Origin: Rhyacichthys aspro | Lineage: Eukaryota > Chordata > Actinopteri > Gobiiformes > Rhyacichthyidae | Assembly: GCA_036850595.1 (NCBI GenBank) | Contig: CM072163.1 | Coordinates: 13,416,639 to 13,480,638, forward strand | Direction: 5' to 3' | Length of the DNA stretch: 64,000 bases | Shown: one piece after another, positions 24,871-38,700 of the stretch | Layout of the letters: the number at the start of each line of letters is the position of its first letter | Numbering within the stretch: the stretch's first letter is position 1 | Program-made: the position numbers and the translations under genes | Notes under the pieces: generated by a model | What the model saw: the letters and a program-made list of their open reading frames with translations, nothing else | Databases searched by the model: none | What the model was told of the DNA's origin: nothing

Positions 24871-27800
24871 GACTGCTATTAAGACTGTTCCCAGAATAGT
24901 GAGAAAATAGCAGAGAAAACAGTCAGCTCCTATACTGACCCTGGCACATATATGCAGCAAACACACTTACCAAAGTGATTTGGACCCGACTGCAATTTTG
25001 AATATTAATAAAATGCTACAACCAGGATCTCACAACTGCAAAGTGCATTTGCTGCTGACTTGCTTATCAGTAAGCATCCACACTTCACAGGACTTTTACA
25101 GAGCTCAACTTGAGATTACCGATTTAGTTCCCAACTTTACTTGCTATATTTTTAAACCAGTTCCCCACAAAATACAGAATGAGTGGAGGGCTGCAGGCTG
25201 AGTCAGTTTCAGAAGTTTGTAGTATTGATTACTTGGAGCTTAGCAATTTACACATGCTCTTTTTGTGCTTTGCAGAACAACAGTAGTATATCATAGAGAA
25301 AAGTGCACATACTTGACACAGCTCGGTCTCCAGACAGTCGCCACGATAAGATGATACAGAAATGCGCTGTGTTTTGTTTGCCAGTATCACTTCAAATCTG
25401 GCATAACTGACTTTGGTCAAAACACTTACACTGTGTCTCTATCTTTATATTCTGTACACAACAGAGTGGTGACAGTCAAGTGAGGTGAATGTACATGCAC
25501 ACATAAAATTAGACATCTCTGTTAGCTGAGGTCAATGAAATTAACCCTCCTAAGTATAAAATTAAACAATAGGATTAGTGTTTAATACATTTGAAAGAGG
25601 ATGAAAACGTTGTTATACCACAGAAAACTTTAAAAGTAGTGCCCAGTGTTGGTTCTGCTGAATTATTTTTCTCTTTTTAAATGAAACCACTAACAGATGT
25701 AAGATTTGCTGCGTGAGATGCTGTGCAGATGAAACAACAAATATTGAGCATTGTGACAGATGATAGGCTTTTAAAGCTCACAGCCCTGAGGCCTAAGCCT
25801 GTTAGATGCAGTCTTCGTGAGCCTCCTCTTCATACCTTCTCTTCTGATTTACTAATGCGATTGATGCTTAATCGCAGAAGAGTAACAATAGAGACTGTGA
25901 TGACGAGTTAAGTAATCCCGTCTGGTATTGTTCCTCAGCTGTGGATTGTGTAACCTAATGACCTATCCTTTTAGTGTATTCCACCTGAACTGACCTCCGG
26001 CAAAAAGATTACATGCAATTGTGCATTTACTGCACGCAGGAAGAGGAAAAAGCAAAGGTTAGTCTAAAGGTCCAGACAAATTATACTTTTTAAATCTTTA
26101 AAATAAAATGATATGGTGGTCAAAATGTTGTGTTACGTGTGAAAATTATGACACATTTCTGAATTGCAACCAGATCTTAGACATGACATTCTTTGCTCAT
26201 ATCTGAATACTGGGCCTGCATTTATTACAAAATTGGCCTACACCTCGAACAGATGGGAGTTACCAAAGCCAGAAATTGATCACAAAGTCTACATATTTGC
26301 CCTTACACCCAAATATGATTTCATGTGGAGTTAACATCAAACCATTATTCAGAGAAATAAGCAAGAACAAGTGAAAAATTCAGGAAATCTGATTACAGCA
26401 TATGCCAGCCCCCTGAGCTGAGCGCTTTCTGAGAAGTCATTGTAAGCATATTGCCTTTGTGACAGTCCAACAAAAGCCCAGCATCAGAAGAGAACATTTT
26501 ATTTGAATGACTCAGGTCCCTAACAGAAAAGCTGCTCTAAATGAACCTCCTTTTTTCATGCCACTGACAAATCTCAGAAACATCCTCCCATGTCCCCGCG
26601 AGACTCTTTTCTTGCAAGATAAATGTGCATGTGTCTAACCGAATCAGGCGATTTGATTCCATTAGTCCATTCACTTAGAGGACACCATCTGTTTGCAGTT
26701 AGGAGTCTGCGAGGAGACCACCGCCCATCCTCAACTTTCCTTCACTGGCTGCCTGTTTTAACTCTCCCTGTGACCTCCAAAATGTGACACGACCTTCCCT
26801 CCGGCTGTCACCTGCTGTCATCAGAGGCGAGACTTCAACCTGTCCACACTTCGGTAACGTGGACCAGTTCAGTGCCAAAATGCCCATAAATCAGTCAAAG
26901 GTATCTGAGTAAATGACCCTCTGCTGATCAGGTTTGGCCACACTGTGGAAAATCCTGCTGGAACTTGTCGGGCATGTAACCCATCTGCCAAGGATACAGC
27001 GTCCAAACCTCCAGCATGTGCATTCATATGTGAGTGTACAGTGTGTGTGGTCTTGTTTGGCTCCTGGACATTTGTGAAAACTGTTTGTATATAATCTTGA
27101 GATCTCTGAAAAAAAATGTTTCAACAAATCAGGTCCTTGAGGTAGTATATAATATTTATGCAGTCTGGCTAATCAGACGTCACAAACCAATGATACATAA
27201 CGACATATCTTTGTAAACATGCCAGTTTATGTGCAATACCCTGTTAAACTAGACCAGACAGTACACCCACCTCTGATTTAGAAGTCCCCTAGATCACTAT
27301 GGTGACCACTCAGCCAGGAGGTACACACAAACAAGTGGGCATCTCCTCTTTGAAGACTGCTTCCATTATCAATTCACTAGTGTCTCTCTGTTTTATTATA
27401 ATACTCATCATTTGGACAAGGTCATTTGGTTCTGTTTTTTTAGGTTAGAACTAGAAAAATGCATGTAAAGGAAAAAAATATTGTTAGATATGCTACAAGG
27501 TTGTGTGGGTGTGAGCTGGCTCGTATGCAAAACATGCATTTGGCCAGTCTCTCTACAGGTGTTTCTCTAGTGGCAAAGCAAACACAAGAAACAGAGCAAA
27601 GACATTGCTGTTTAAAGAAAGACAGTAATTGATTCCAGTAAATGTCATGTCGAGTGAGTATGTTTATGGTGAAAGGCAACAGAACAGCACTTGACATGAA
27701 AGCGCTAGCCAGGGTGTACTTGATAATTAATCGACCTCACGATTATGCAGTGAACAGCGTGGTCGTGCCAATGGTAGACAAAGAAAGAACAGAGAGACTG

Positions 27801-28603
27801 AACAGGAGGCACCCAGTACGACAGTGTGGCACGACGGAGGAGTTGGTGTTTGAGGGGTCTGTTGTGTTTATCTGCTGGGCTTATGGAGGATGGACACTTG
27901 CTTTAGTGGTATGTAAGTCGGGATGCCTGTTGTAGGTATGCAGTAAACTATATTTGGGTCAAAGGCAGTGTGTATGAATGTAAGGAATGCTAACGTATCC
28001 ATGACGTGCATACATGCACTTTGCCCTTGCATCTGTAACATTGTAACCTTAGCAGCGTGTGTTTATGTGTCCACTGTCGGACCTAAACTTGGTTAGCAGC
28101 AAGGTTCAACTTCTCGGCTTCACTAAAGTGCTGATCCTCTGGACCTATCATTAGACATGTTTAGCATAGTCTACGTATCTGTGGATGTGGAGGTCACTTT
28201 ACAAAACAGTCACGTATTGATTTGTGTAACTGAAGCTGCATCACCCAAAGTAAGAGAAACACAAGGAAGTGCTGGAAATTGACTTTCATTTTGAAACTTT
28301 GCTCTTTTTCCACCGCAAGATCATTAGTGAGGGATAATGTGCCATTTGATACTCATACTGTATATATGAATGATACAAGTTACAATTTGAATTTTCCGAT
28401 GGTGTAAGAGGTTGAGGACAGAACTCAGGCCAAAGAAACCTTTTTGCAAACCATTAGCTGCCACTCTTTATGAGCTTTCTTTGTATAGCACAAGCATTCC
28501 ATATTAAGCTGACTACCAATCATTATTTAGCCACTGTAATAAAAGTGTCTTCTTGTTTCTTCAGAAATCTTAATGTACTCAGACATATTAATTTAATAGC
28601 ATT

Positions 28604-28636
28604 CACTTTTTATTTCAGAGCCACTTTTTATTTCAG
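28604..28636 (+). repeat. short tandem duplication, 18-bp unit
   Basis: CACTTTTTATTTCAG occurs at 28604-28618 and again at 28622-28636, an 18-bp period. Each copy resembles a splice acceptor (pyrimidine tract then CAG), but no exon follows either. Confidence 0.7.
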
Positions 28637-31633
28637 GCAAAATGACTAATGACACAAGGATGAATTTATGGATTGTCACATCTTTCCATTGACTTGCATT
28701 TTAAGCGAAAACAAATTATTTGTTCTCTGTGCAGAACAAATGACTTTTTTGTTGGCTTTTTTAATAGCAGGGCCAAACAATTGATGGCCGGAAGACAAAC
28801 GGGCAACCTTTTTGTATGTAGATACAACCATGCACATACTGTATGTACACACAAATATGTACACATGTAGCCAGCAGCCATACACATACAACCGCCTACA
28901 CACACCCTTGGAAGAAGCCACTAACACTTCGCCCCCATAAAGTACATGTCAGTCCATCTGGGATCATTAACACTATGTTAATGAATATAGGGCTGGGGCC
29001 AGGAGCATGTGAGAAGATGCAGACTCAGAGGGAGGGAACGAGGACAGAGGGTGGGAGGATGGAGGAGGATAATGGATTCTCTTCTAACAAATGTACAGCC
29101 TGAGGTACTTTCTAGTTGGAGCAGGGCACCAACAAAAAAAAGTGAAAATGGTTGTAGACTAAACAGGACCACGGGACTGGAGAGGCAGGGGGAGCCAACA
29201 ATGGAGAGGGCAGTGAAGACGTTTATCAGCAAAGCAAAATATCTAGTGTTTGTGTGAAATGGCCAGGGGCTGATGAGGACTCTGTGGAAATAACTGAACA
29301 GATGAAGAGAAGAAAGGGAATGGAAGACAGCAGAGACAACAGATGAGCCGAGAGAAGAGGCAGCGAGACAGACACTGAGATCCAGTAGAACAAATGATGG
29401 CAGAAGCAATGCGAGCAGAGTGGCATGTGGTTAAATATTACACTGGGGTTTGTTTGTGCTTTTGTGTGCAGTCCCTGTGAGACAGAAAGGAGGACAGAAC
29501 GGCTGGGACACAACAAATAAGAGAAGTGTGCCTGTTAACTGGGCAAGTTAATGATTCCTGTGAGCTGAATACTGTTGTTCGTGAAGGGAGGGGCGCTCAT
29601 TTACCCCCTACCGTCACACTCATGCAACATGTACGATCTGTTTGCGTCGTACTTCATTCCCGATGCGTTTATGCATTGGACATATGCATTTTAACAGCTC
29701 ACTCTATGTGGTAACTTTCCTGTGGATGCTCCCAGTGAAAACACTCCCATTAAGAGTTTGTCATTGTATACACGACTGGTTCACCCCCTGCTGGGCTTAA
29801 ATCCAGACACATGGTGCGCTGTTTAACAGAAGTGTGCCCGGGACCACCTGTATGCAGATGAATGGGGGTAAATCGCGTTCCTTTGTGGTTCCAAAGAAGG
29901 AGCAGCTTGTCGAAGTGTGCCACTATGATCCAGGGGGGGCCAGGGGCCACAGCAGGCCCCCGGTGAAGGGACAGAGGGCAGCTGGGTGACAAGCTGCCCA
30001 CGTGAACATGAAACAATGCCAAGTGTTAACAAGCAAAAGCCAGCTGCAATGATCAGGGTTAGGTGAACAATAGGCAACTATTTGAAATGTGGCCTGTGAT
30101 CAAATGGAGTCAATGTGGAGCATATTACGGTGATTTAACACATTGAAGCCCCTGTATTCCCTGTTGGCACTTCATATGACCCTCTTTTTCCAATACAAAA
30201 AAAAGATATCCTCTGAGGTGTGCAGTAAGAGTGGAATAGAAACAGCGCAGGACAAATGATTACAAAACAAAGAAATTAGATGGACAGTATAATGTCTTGC
30301 TTAACTGATACAGCAACAGTACAGCCTCATGAAACATGTTGCTCCTATACATTACACCCAAAAGCTCCTGGCTCTGTCTAGACAGCATACTTAACAGCTT
30401 CTGGGTCATACCTAGTTGTATTAAGGTTCCCTGTTATTGTAACCTTTCAAAGTTCTATCTCCACCTTGTTTTGAATTCTCTCTATTAAGCACTGCTTTTT
30501 CAGATTTCTGTTTTATATGTAAGCTTTTTAAAATCCCTGAAATCCATGACCAGACTTGATCCCCATGTGGGGTCACCAGGATATGAATAAACACAGAAAG
30601 TACTGTCTGTTTTTATACATTCACAGCAGTCTTCAACAGTACAATACTCATAACTTCTAAATCAGATCTTCTAAATCTAACTCCGTTTTTCAGTTCCCCC
30701 ACAGCCACCTCCACCAATATGTCACACTTGGGAGATGCCAGGTGTAGGTGGCACCACCACTGTTTCCCTTTATTTGATTACTCTAGTTATGCAAGACTTT
30801 TAGTTGCGTGTATTGGCAGACACTCTAACACCTGGAGACTGTTCCTCGGAAAATAAACAAGACAATTCTTGGTTTGTGCGGTTGTCAGGTCTTCCCCCGG
30901 CTTCCTTTAATCCACTTTAAGAACCGTCAAGCTTTGTCATACTCCTTCTGACCGCTTCTTTTAAAAACCAGACATTTTTCTCCCTTCTTTCGTGCTCTAC
31001 TGTTGTTCACAGAAAACCCGGTCTTCCCTGTTAGGAAAAAAAGTCTCACTTTTTGAGTCGTGTGGTCATGAGTGCTGTCAGGGCCGTGGATGTTTGTTTG
31101 CATGCTTGTTTGTGTACATGTAGAGCATACAGTATGTAGACACACTCTCTACATGTCTGTGTGCAGTGGGAGAGCTCAGCCATCTGACTCTTGGCCACAG
31201 CCACAGGGAGAAGGAGGTGTGGGTTGTGAAATGCTAAATTTGTCTTTGTGTCTGGTGGTATGGTTATGTGTTAGATGAATGCATCATGAGGGAGATCCCA
31301 TGTTTGAGCTTCGGAAATTGCTTGGCAGAGAGGGACAGTCCCTCCTACAGTTGGGTGACTGGGGGATCCTGTTTCTGTTGTCTGCACCCTGTGATTCACT
31401 GAAGAATTGGACAGTATTTGCATTGCGGTCAAGTCTTACAGAAAAATGCATGTGCTTCCATTAGAACCAGAACTAGACTAGCTAAGAATTAAGATTTAAG
31501 AGGTTTTCATGTGTACTTTTGCAAATTTATTACTTTTAAAACAACATTATGGAATGGAAAAGCATCTTAAGCCTTTTAAAAGTGTGTTACCCTCCGTCAG
31601 AACACCGGGGCATGTGTGTGCTTGCCCAGCCTT

Positions 31634-31681
31634 AGGACACCGAGTGTACAGACACTCAGATGTCTGCACACTCGGTGTCCT
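31634..31681. repeat. near-perfect 20-21 bp fold-back (hairpin)
   Basis: The left arm 31635-31654 is the reverse complement of the right arm 31661-31680 with one mismatch in 20; the flanking A31634/T81 pair extends it to 21. The loop 31655-31660 is 6 nt. If transcribed from the minus strand the single mismatch becomes a G-U pair, so the RNA hairpin would be fully paired. It lies in intergenic DNA 1.0 kb upstream of efna1. It could be a miniature fold-back element, a structured RNA or a cruciform-forming site. Confidence 0.6.
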
Positions 31682-32448
31682 GCTGCCTCAGAGTTTTGCA
31701 GCCCTGATCTACCTCTCACCCTCTAACCAGGCCCAGCTCCATTGCAGCCTGAGGGAAGCTCCTTTTCTTTCCCGCTGGCTCCACAATCCCAATCCTCTCT
31801 CAGACACCCCACGGTCTGGAGTTTATCCACTCCATCTGTGAGTCTGTTTTCCAAAGTTACATGTCGAAGGGAGCGACTATACGGAGACTAGGAGATGACA
31901 CCAACTGATAAGACAGCAATAATTCTTTACAGTCTGGCAAAAGCTAATCAGTAGAGCAGCGATAGACAACAACAAACTCCAGGATCCATAGTCCTTCCTC
32001 AGCAACAACCAGACACCAAAAAGTGCACAAAACACTCTTGTGTACTTCGCAACATTTGTGCAAGAGTATGGTGTTTTAATATTCACATTGCACAAGTCAA
32101 AACTATGTGGTTTAACAAAAAATAAGGAAAAATGCAAACCTTTAAGTCAACTCAATTTGCAGCACAGGCCAGTATATTACACAGTAAGACAACACAAACG
32201 TGTGCTTTAAATATTCTTTAGTTTGTTGTGTTTTTATACTTTCCTCTAAAGAACCACTAGCCTTCAGATTAGAGGAAAAACACAATTCCCGGTGTGTTAT
32301 TTTTACCTTGTTATTAATAATGCTCTTATCTTATCTCTTTAATATTCTCTATTGATTGATATTGCCTTATCTCGAGTCTGAATGTTGTTCCAACTCGTGG
32401 GGAGCTGTTTTTTTCTTTTTTCACTCTCAGTCGCTCTATAGTGCGAGA

Positions 32449-32716
32449 GGCCGGTGGGCGTGACTCTGTCTACGGTAGTGGGCGGGGACTGTAGCGCTCC
32501 TTCATCTGATTGGTGCTTGGAAACTGAGTGGGCGGGTCAGCTACGAAACAAAACAGACAAGCCGCGCTCCCGTAAAGACAGATCCAAATTGCAACAGAGC
32601 TCAGTCAACTTTTAATACTTCTTTTTGAGAAGAGGAGAAGAGTTTCGCGTTTTCACTCAAAGTCATTGTTTATTTTTATTTTTTCACTGAACGTATTTCT
32701 GTGGAGAAGAGGAGCT
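32449..32716 (+). promoter_or_regulatory. efna1 core promoter and 5'UTR region
   Basis: GC boxes lie at 32480-32487 (GGGCGGGG) and 32530-32536 (GGGCGGG), a GGGCGTG KLF-type motif near 32456, and an inverted CCAAT box (ATTGG) at 32509-32513. All are 180-260 bp upstream of the efna1 start codon. The GC content here contrasts with the AT-rich flanks. No clear TATA box was seen, so a dispersed GC-box promoter is likely. The exact transcription start cannot be placed. Confidence 0.6.
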
Positions 32717-35700
32717 ATGGATTTGGTGTGTCTGGTGTTTTTGGCGTTGAGCACCGGAGCGTGGTTCGTTTCTGCGGAGAGACACAGCGTCTACTGGAAC
32801 AGCTCAAACCCAAAGTTAGTACCTGTCTCTGCATTTGTGTTTTACAGCCTAAATACGTGTCTTTGCGCCAGTTGTGTGGTTTACGACACATCAACAACTC
32901 CATATAGCTTAACGAGCATGCAATTTCTCTGACTACACTGGCCATTTCTGGTGAGAAGTCACAAGTGATCCATTGTTGTCCATTCATGTGACAATGTAAC
33001 ACTCAAGTTAATGTCAGACTACAGTGGAGTACCTGTGTTCGTTTAACTGGGTTGTCATCACGCCATATACAAAAAAAGGCACATTTGTCCACTGGATATA
33101 TTTAACGCAGACACAGGAATAGTCATCTAATGTTAGTTATTACAAACTCATGGTAAGTTTACTGCAGTGTGTCTCTGGTGCACATCACAAAAGGAGTCAC
33201 ATATTGCTGATTATTGTGTTTTGATATGTAACGCAACCCGCACCACTCAGAGGGATCGATGGAGCTTGACAGACGCGCAATGACTCCGTGCGATGAATTG
33301 AGCTTTTAGCGTGAGATCCACACACATTAGAAGACAATATTCTTGTAAATTAGCTGAAACCAAATCAGCTTTTCTGCTCTCCGCTGCCGGCCACATAGAC
33401 AGATTGAACGAGTGCGCACTAAGGTCTTGATTACATTACAGTCTCTAATTGGCCTTTAACAATGACAATAGAGCGGTCTGAAACGAGCCATTGCGCCATG
33501 AAAACAATCGTCCTGTTAATTGGATAAAGCAGCGTGAGCCGTGTCGTCATGAGTAGTGGCTGTGTCATGGGTTAGTCCGTGTGTGACTCACCGAGACCTG
33601 GCTTGAACCACCTGAGCTACACCTGAATCACCAATACAGGGAGGAACCAGGTGTTGGACAGGTACAAGAGGGAAATCTGAGTCTATTTGATCAAGCTAAA
33701 AACAAAGGAGAGGAAGGGATCTTAATGTTTGGAAAAGCACAACAAAGCAGACTAAAAGCAACTGCAGTCCTCCAAAAAGTCACTTCTTCTTTGTGTCTGC
33801 TGCTGCTGTGGTCTGTAATCCTGCTCAGGACTACTCTGCTCAAATGGGCATTGCGTAACCTTAACAAGAAAAATCATAATACACAGTAATCCTTCTTTTT
33901 TTTTGTTACATGACTAAATATAGCCCTGGACACAGACCCATTAACACACACATTGTAACATATGTGCTCCACTTCTTTGGTGCACGGAGGACTTTAAGCT
34001 GTTTATTCTAGTAATATGTGTCAGGAGCATAATGACAGCGAAGGGCCACAGTGAGGCCATTGCTTGAGCTAAACATTCATTTCTACTTTTGTTTCAGAGA
34101 CTGTTATCTTTTATCTAACTTAAATCCCCCTTGCTCCAGAGTGTTTCCAGTCGTCCATCCATCACTGGTACATGAGATACATCAGCCACCTTTGACAGCA
34201 GCTGGCCATGTATAATTGATGCTAATTGACCCACAGTCTGATTGTGAGCAGCAGTGATTTGTCTTACATTCGCGGCACTGACCAGATGGCAGCAGCCTGT
34301 CTAATTCCTGCGAGGCAGTGGAGAGTATGGATCCTGTCTCTGGGCACAATACACATGAGTGTTTGGCTCCGTCTTGTCAGTGAGACTTAATGATTATGCC
34401 CTAATCCCATTCCTCAAGCCTCATAGGAACCTGATACTCAATATATTTTTTCACTTTTCCCTAGATGACAGGTGGACAGGCGTGTTTTTCTACGTCGGCT
34501 CTTGTTTTTTTTTTACAATACGTGTCTGTGCTTGTGCCGAGAAGGAGTTTGAACTTGCACTGCACTTTTACCAGCTCGTAACGGGAAGTGACTTTTATTT
34601 TTGTTGTTGACTGAAAGTACGTGATTGCCGTCCCATGTTCCACAACGTCAGAGTTAATTCAAGGAGTGGCCATTACCGTAGGCAGCCTTTACCGAGACAG
34701 GATAGATGTGTGACTCACGCTTACACACACTGGGGGGCAACAGGGAGGGCTTGGGGGTTAATATTAGCCACAGCCGGCATTCCACTCACTGTTACTATAC
34801 TGAACTCTGTCAGCTGTGTGTGCTTGTACCTGCCTGTTCCTATCCCCATCTTCTCTAGTCCCCTTCAACAGCTGGATCTCCTCCTAGTTTGGCTTTCGGC
34901 CCTCGATCCTTCATCACCATCGCTTGACATCTCCTCAGGCTGCTATTCTTAACTCCTTTTATATCTCTTACCTCTGCGATATTTAGATATGTGGCTGCGT
35001 CCATCCCCCGTACCAGACTGTTTATTTCCCCTGATCCTCATATCTTTGCTGTAATGTAATATTCTGTTTATCAGCGTCTGGGTCTAGTTCGGTCTGGCCC
35101 GCTGTTATTAAAGCAGCCCAAGCTTGCCTCAACAGGACGGCGCGGCCCGCAGCTAAAGTTTAGGCGGCCACAGACGCCCCCCTCCTCCACGTCCCGTCTG
35201 CTTGTCCACCCTTTAATCTGTCCGCACATACTAACATAGATTACAGTGGGTCTGTAATCTGACCATCTGACCCATAGACACAGACCATCATCCCAGTGGC
35301 TTCGTTCTATAATATTTGAACGTCTGTGTGATCCCATGATGTAACTTACATTTGTGATTGTATTAGTACCTGTAATAGCTTTTTCAATTTAAAGCGTTGT
35401 CCCTGCTGATATAACAACTATCCCAGATAATCAATCTACAGTCATCTTCAATTGTGCACTGAGTTGAGTATTGGCTTTGGAGACATCCTTGCACTACTCC
35501 ACGTTTTCTCTCTGCTCTTCCTCTCTGCTCCTTATCTTTGGTCCAGACTTCCTCCCGTCCCCCTGACACCCCCCCAACCCTCTTTCTCACAGACCTTCCT
35601 CTGTTTTGCCCCGGTAGTTTTCCGCCTCTCAGTTGTAAGCTTCAAGAGGGCCTTTTTCACTTGAGCATTGTCACAGAAGTTGTAGTACGCCGTGGGCAAG

Positions 35701-38700
35701 CATGCCAGCCTGTTTCCTTTCATTCATGGCATTTCAAGCATACCCCAGTGTCCACTTGCGGCTCAATATCGCCTCCTAAAGGGCAAAAAATGACAGCCTA
35801 TCATATTATTTTCAACTTAAAGAATTTGATAAAAGTTGATAGGACTAAACTTGTTAGCAATTGCAGGCTGACGGAAACACACACGGATTAACTCTGGTTG
35901 AACCCTCCTAAAACATATTAAGCCAAGCATGATACCATTTGGCCTTTTCCTATTCATGGTGCTAGAATGGAGGCGCTAAAGAAAAGGGTGGTGTGAGAAA
36001 AGATTTGGGAGGAGAAGGAGGAGCAGAGGCCCGGGCGAAGGGCGAACCAGAAGAGAAAGGGGATTTTTGTGTGAAGAAATTAGCCTGGATGAAGCGCTCC
36101 GGTATATTATGTCCAAGTTAAGAGACACCAGAGAATGGAGCAGAGGGAAAAGGGGGGATGGGCTAATTTGGTTGGAATAAAAGAAGAGGCAGACGAAGGG
36201 AGGAGAGAGTGGACATTGATGGATAGAGGGAGGAGAACTCAGTAAGAGAGAAATGGCAACGTGGACAATTAAGAAAGCTTTTATCCTTTTGGGAGAATGC
36301 AGAGAGCAGGATGGTCTATGCGTTTTCTGTTGGAATAATCAGAAATGAAGCGAGATTACTCTGGCTGGTAATTCAAAGAGACATTTTGGTGCGTATTAGA
36401 TTGGCTCTAATGTAATAACCCACTGGTGAGTAGCTAAACCCATTACAACACTGACATCTACTCAGCCTGTGTGAACAGAGGTGTGAATCTACCATACCAC
36501 AGCAAATGAATAGGGTATTAAGTGTACCTACACTTCAAATAAAAACGCAACTCGAGTAGTAAAGCATTCAAACCGCGACATTCCTGCCTCGGCGCTCTTA
36601 CTGCTGATCACCTGCATCTGTTTTCAGTGGTGGTAGTGTGTGTGGGACAAATATACCCAGCGCTGACTCAGATAGTAGCGCGTGTGAAAAGTTGTGACCC
36701 TGAACTTTGACCTCTTTGACCCGACTGCCAGCGTGATGCACTCCCTGTTGAGATAAGTGAAGGACGGGGTTTCTGCGTCAGTTGTTTGACCCGAACCTGG
36801 GAGAACTCAGGGGACAAATGGAGGGACACAAGGCCCAAGTCATCAACATTGCGGTGGGGGGGTCATTTATCATCAACTAACGTCACGAACAACTGAAAAT
36901 AATGGCTTGCTATGACAGGAACCATCTATCATTTTAATTTCAAGATGTAAGTAATTCCCTTTGAAAGTAAAGAATATTGCAGAAAGTCTGTGGGTATTAT
37001 ATTATTAAATGTTGTCGATATTATGTTAGTGACCAATGTACAAAGATCAAATATACTAATACTAAGTGAAGCAGAACACCAGGCATAAACAAACAAAACA
37101 ATAAGGAGACTACATTTTTAGATCTCAATTTTTTATTGTTTTGAATTGTGACAAATATTCTTTTATGGCAGTACCCATTTTTGCATATTTTTAGTAAAGG
37201 TGTTTCCTATCATTAATGCATACTAATAGGGTGGTATCCAAATCAATCCGAGCCCACTGGGGCAATGCCTCTCCCTCAACATAAATTATTATTACGGCCT
37301 TAGGGCAGCGTACATTGTGAAAGGTGAGAAAGATATTAGATGAACTTCAAAGTGCCAAGTGTCACAGCTCACCTTCTGTCATAACATCACTTCTGCAGCG
37401 AGTTAACTCTTTTTTTTTTTTTTTCTACCTCACTTTGCTGCTGACGCACAAACTACGTTCACCATCAAGTGAGAAGTGACCCGTTTGCAGGAGTTAGGAA
37501 GAAGTGCTACATCCACCTTCAACCCTGCATGTTTACACACATCTCGGCAACACGCACACTTTAACACAATGTAACACAGAGGAGGCTCCAGGAGGCCGTG
37601 ATAAACAGATGTGCTCATGAGCCCAAGGCGTGAGTCGCCCTCAATAAGGGTCTTCAGAGAATCCCTCTTCTGTACTCTACCCAAGAAGAAGGAGAGACTA
37701 AAGTAGGTTTGCGACAACGCTCAAACACCTGGCGCTCAGTCACACACAGCTATCATGTTAGTGCGACTTTCACTCTGTTGAGAACTGTCAGCTAGAGGCC
37801 AGTCCAGGGAGATACTCAAATGGTGAGCTTTGATGAGATTCACTGTGTGGGTTTGTGGTCACAGAAAGATAACAGTCACTGAATGGTAAACAAATGAGGG
37901 CAAGCTAAATGCTAATGTGAACGAGCTCAAGTGCACTCAGCGTGAGGCCTGCATCTCCATGAGTTAGTGGAGGCTCCACAGGGGGTAAGGTAGAGAGGTT
38001 GAAGGGGCCCTGTAGCCTCCAGTCATTCTTTCTTTGGGGAGGCAAAGGGTATAATTACACCCTATTCATTCCTCCTCCCCTGCTTTTTTTCAAGAACATA
38101 TTGGCCTAGGCCCCTAACAGTTTTTAATTAGCCAGGCTATTGGAGGGGAGGTGGAAGGTGGGGGATAAAAGGAGTTTTCTCAAAAGCAATGACAATAAGC
38201 TATGAATGAAATTTGCAACAGAATCCATCCTTTTTTGTTGCCTTTTGACAAGCTTGCTTATTTTCATGCAAAGGTCAGTGAGGGCACGATGTGGGAAAAG
38301 AAACTGCAGTCTATACAACCACAAATGAGTCTTCACTTCCGAAGAAGCCACTAGAGCTCTCTCAAGTGTTTTCTCTGAACACTGTTATTACCGGTTTAAA
38401 AAAATAGACTGGGACAACATGAGAGGAGAGATTATTCGGCCAATTAGGCTCCTACAGATGTGTCCTTTTTTGCTTTCACTAAAACACACACACCTGCACG
38501 GCATGCCTCACTAAAAACTCTTTGGATGGTAGTGATCAGCCTATTAGGAGAGGATAACAAGAGCAGAGCTGTTTTTAGCGCACAAAACATGTTTTGACAG
38601 GTTGGTTAGCAGCACTAACCAGCGAGAAGGAGGGGCTGTGGAGGCCAGTGTTTTGGAGCCAGTGTGTCTGCGCTCGAGCCAGGGGTCTTTACAAGAGTCA

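Larger units (their letters stand above)
9207..32400. other. efna3 3'UTR then 23 kb intergenic, no gene
   Basis: The proximal part must contain the efna3 3'UTR. Its end is unclear: ATTAAA occurs at 9610-9615, and the first good AATAAA I see is at 12512-12517, 3.3 kb past the stop. Beyond that I recognise no exons, tRNAs, rRNAs or intact transposons. Notable contents are TG-rich microsatellite at about 9352-9512, a purine run at about 13939-13975, a DR1 site at 18167-18179, a GC-rich island at 24430-24650, a possible SINE remnant at 24715-24870, a purine-rich stretch at about 29000-29400 and the fold-back at 31634-31681. Open frames in this stretch look compositional. Confidence 0.55.

Noticed and set aside
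26735..26790. LHWLPV-like reverse-transcriptase motif
   Set aside because: The six-residue motif appears in one frame, but flanking residues do not continue the LINE pattern; too short to support.
27642..27935. 97-codon plus-strand open frame in the gene desert
   Set aside because: Mixed composition but no recognisable family, no promoter or poly(A) context and no splice partners.
28978..29409. 143-codon minus-strand open frame
   Set aside because: It reads the antisense of a purine-rich stretch, so its Leu/Ser/Phe richness is compositional.
32666..32716. In-frame N-terminal extension of efna1
   Set aside because: It begins at a TTG, not an ATG, and would bury the signal peptide. The ATG at 32717 is followed directly by a good leader.
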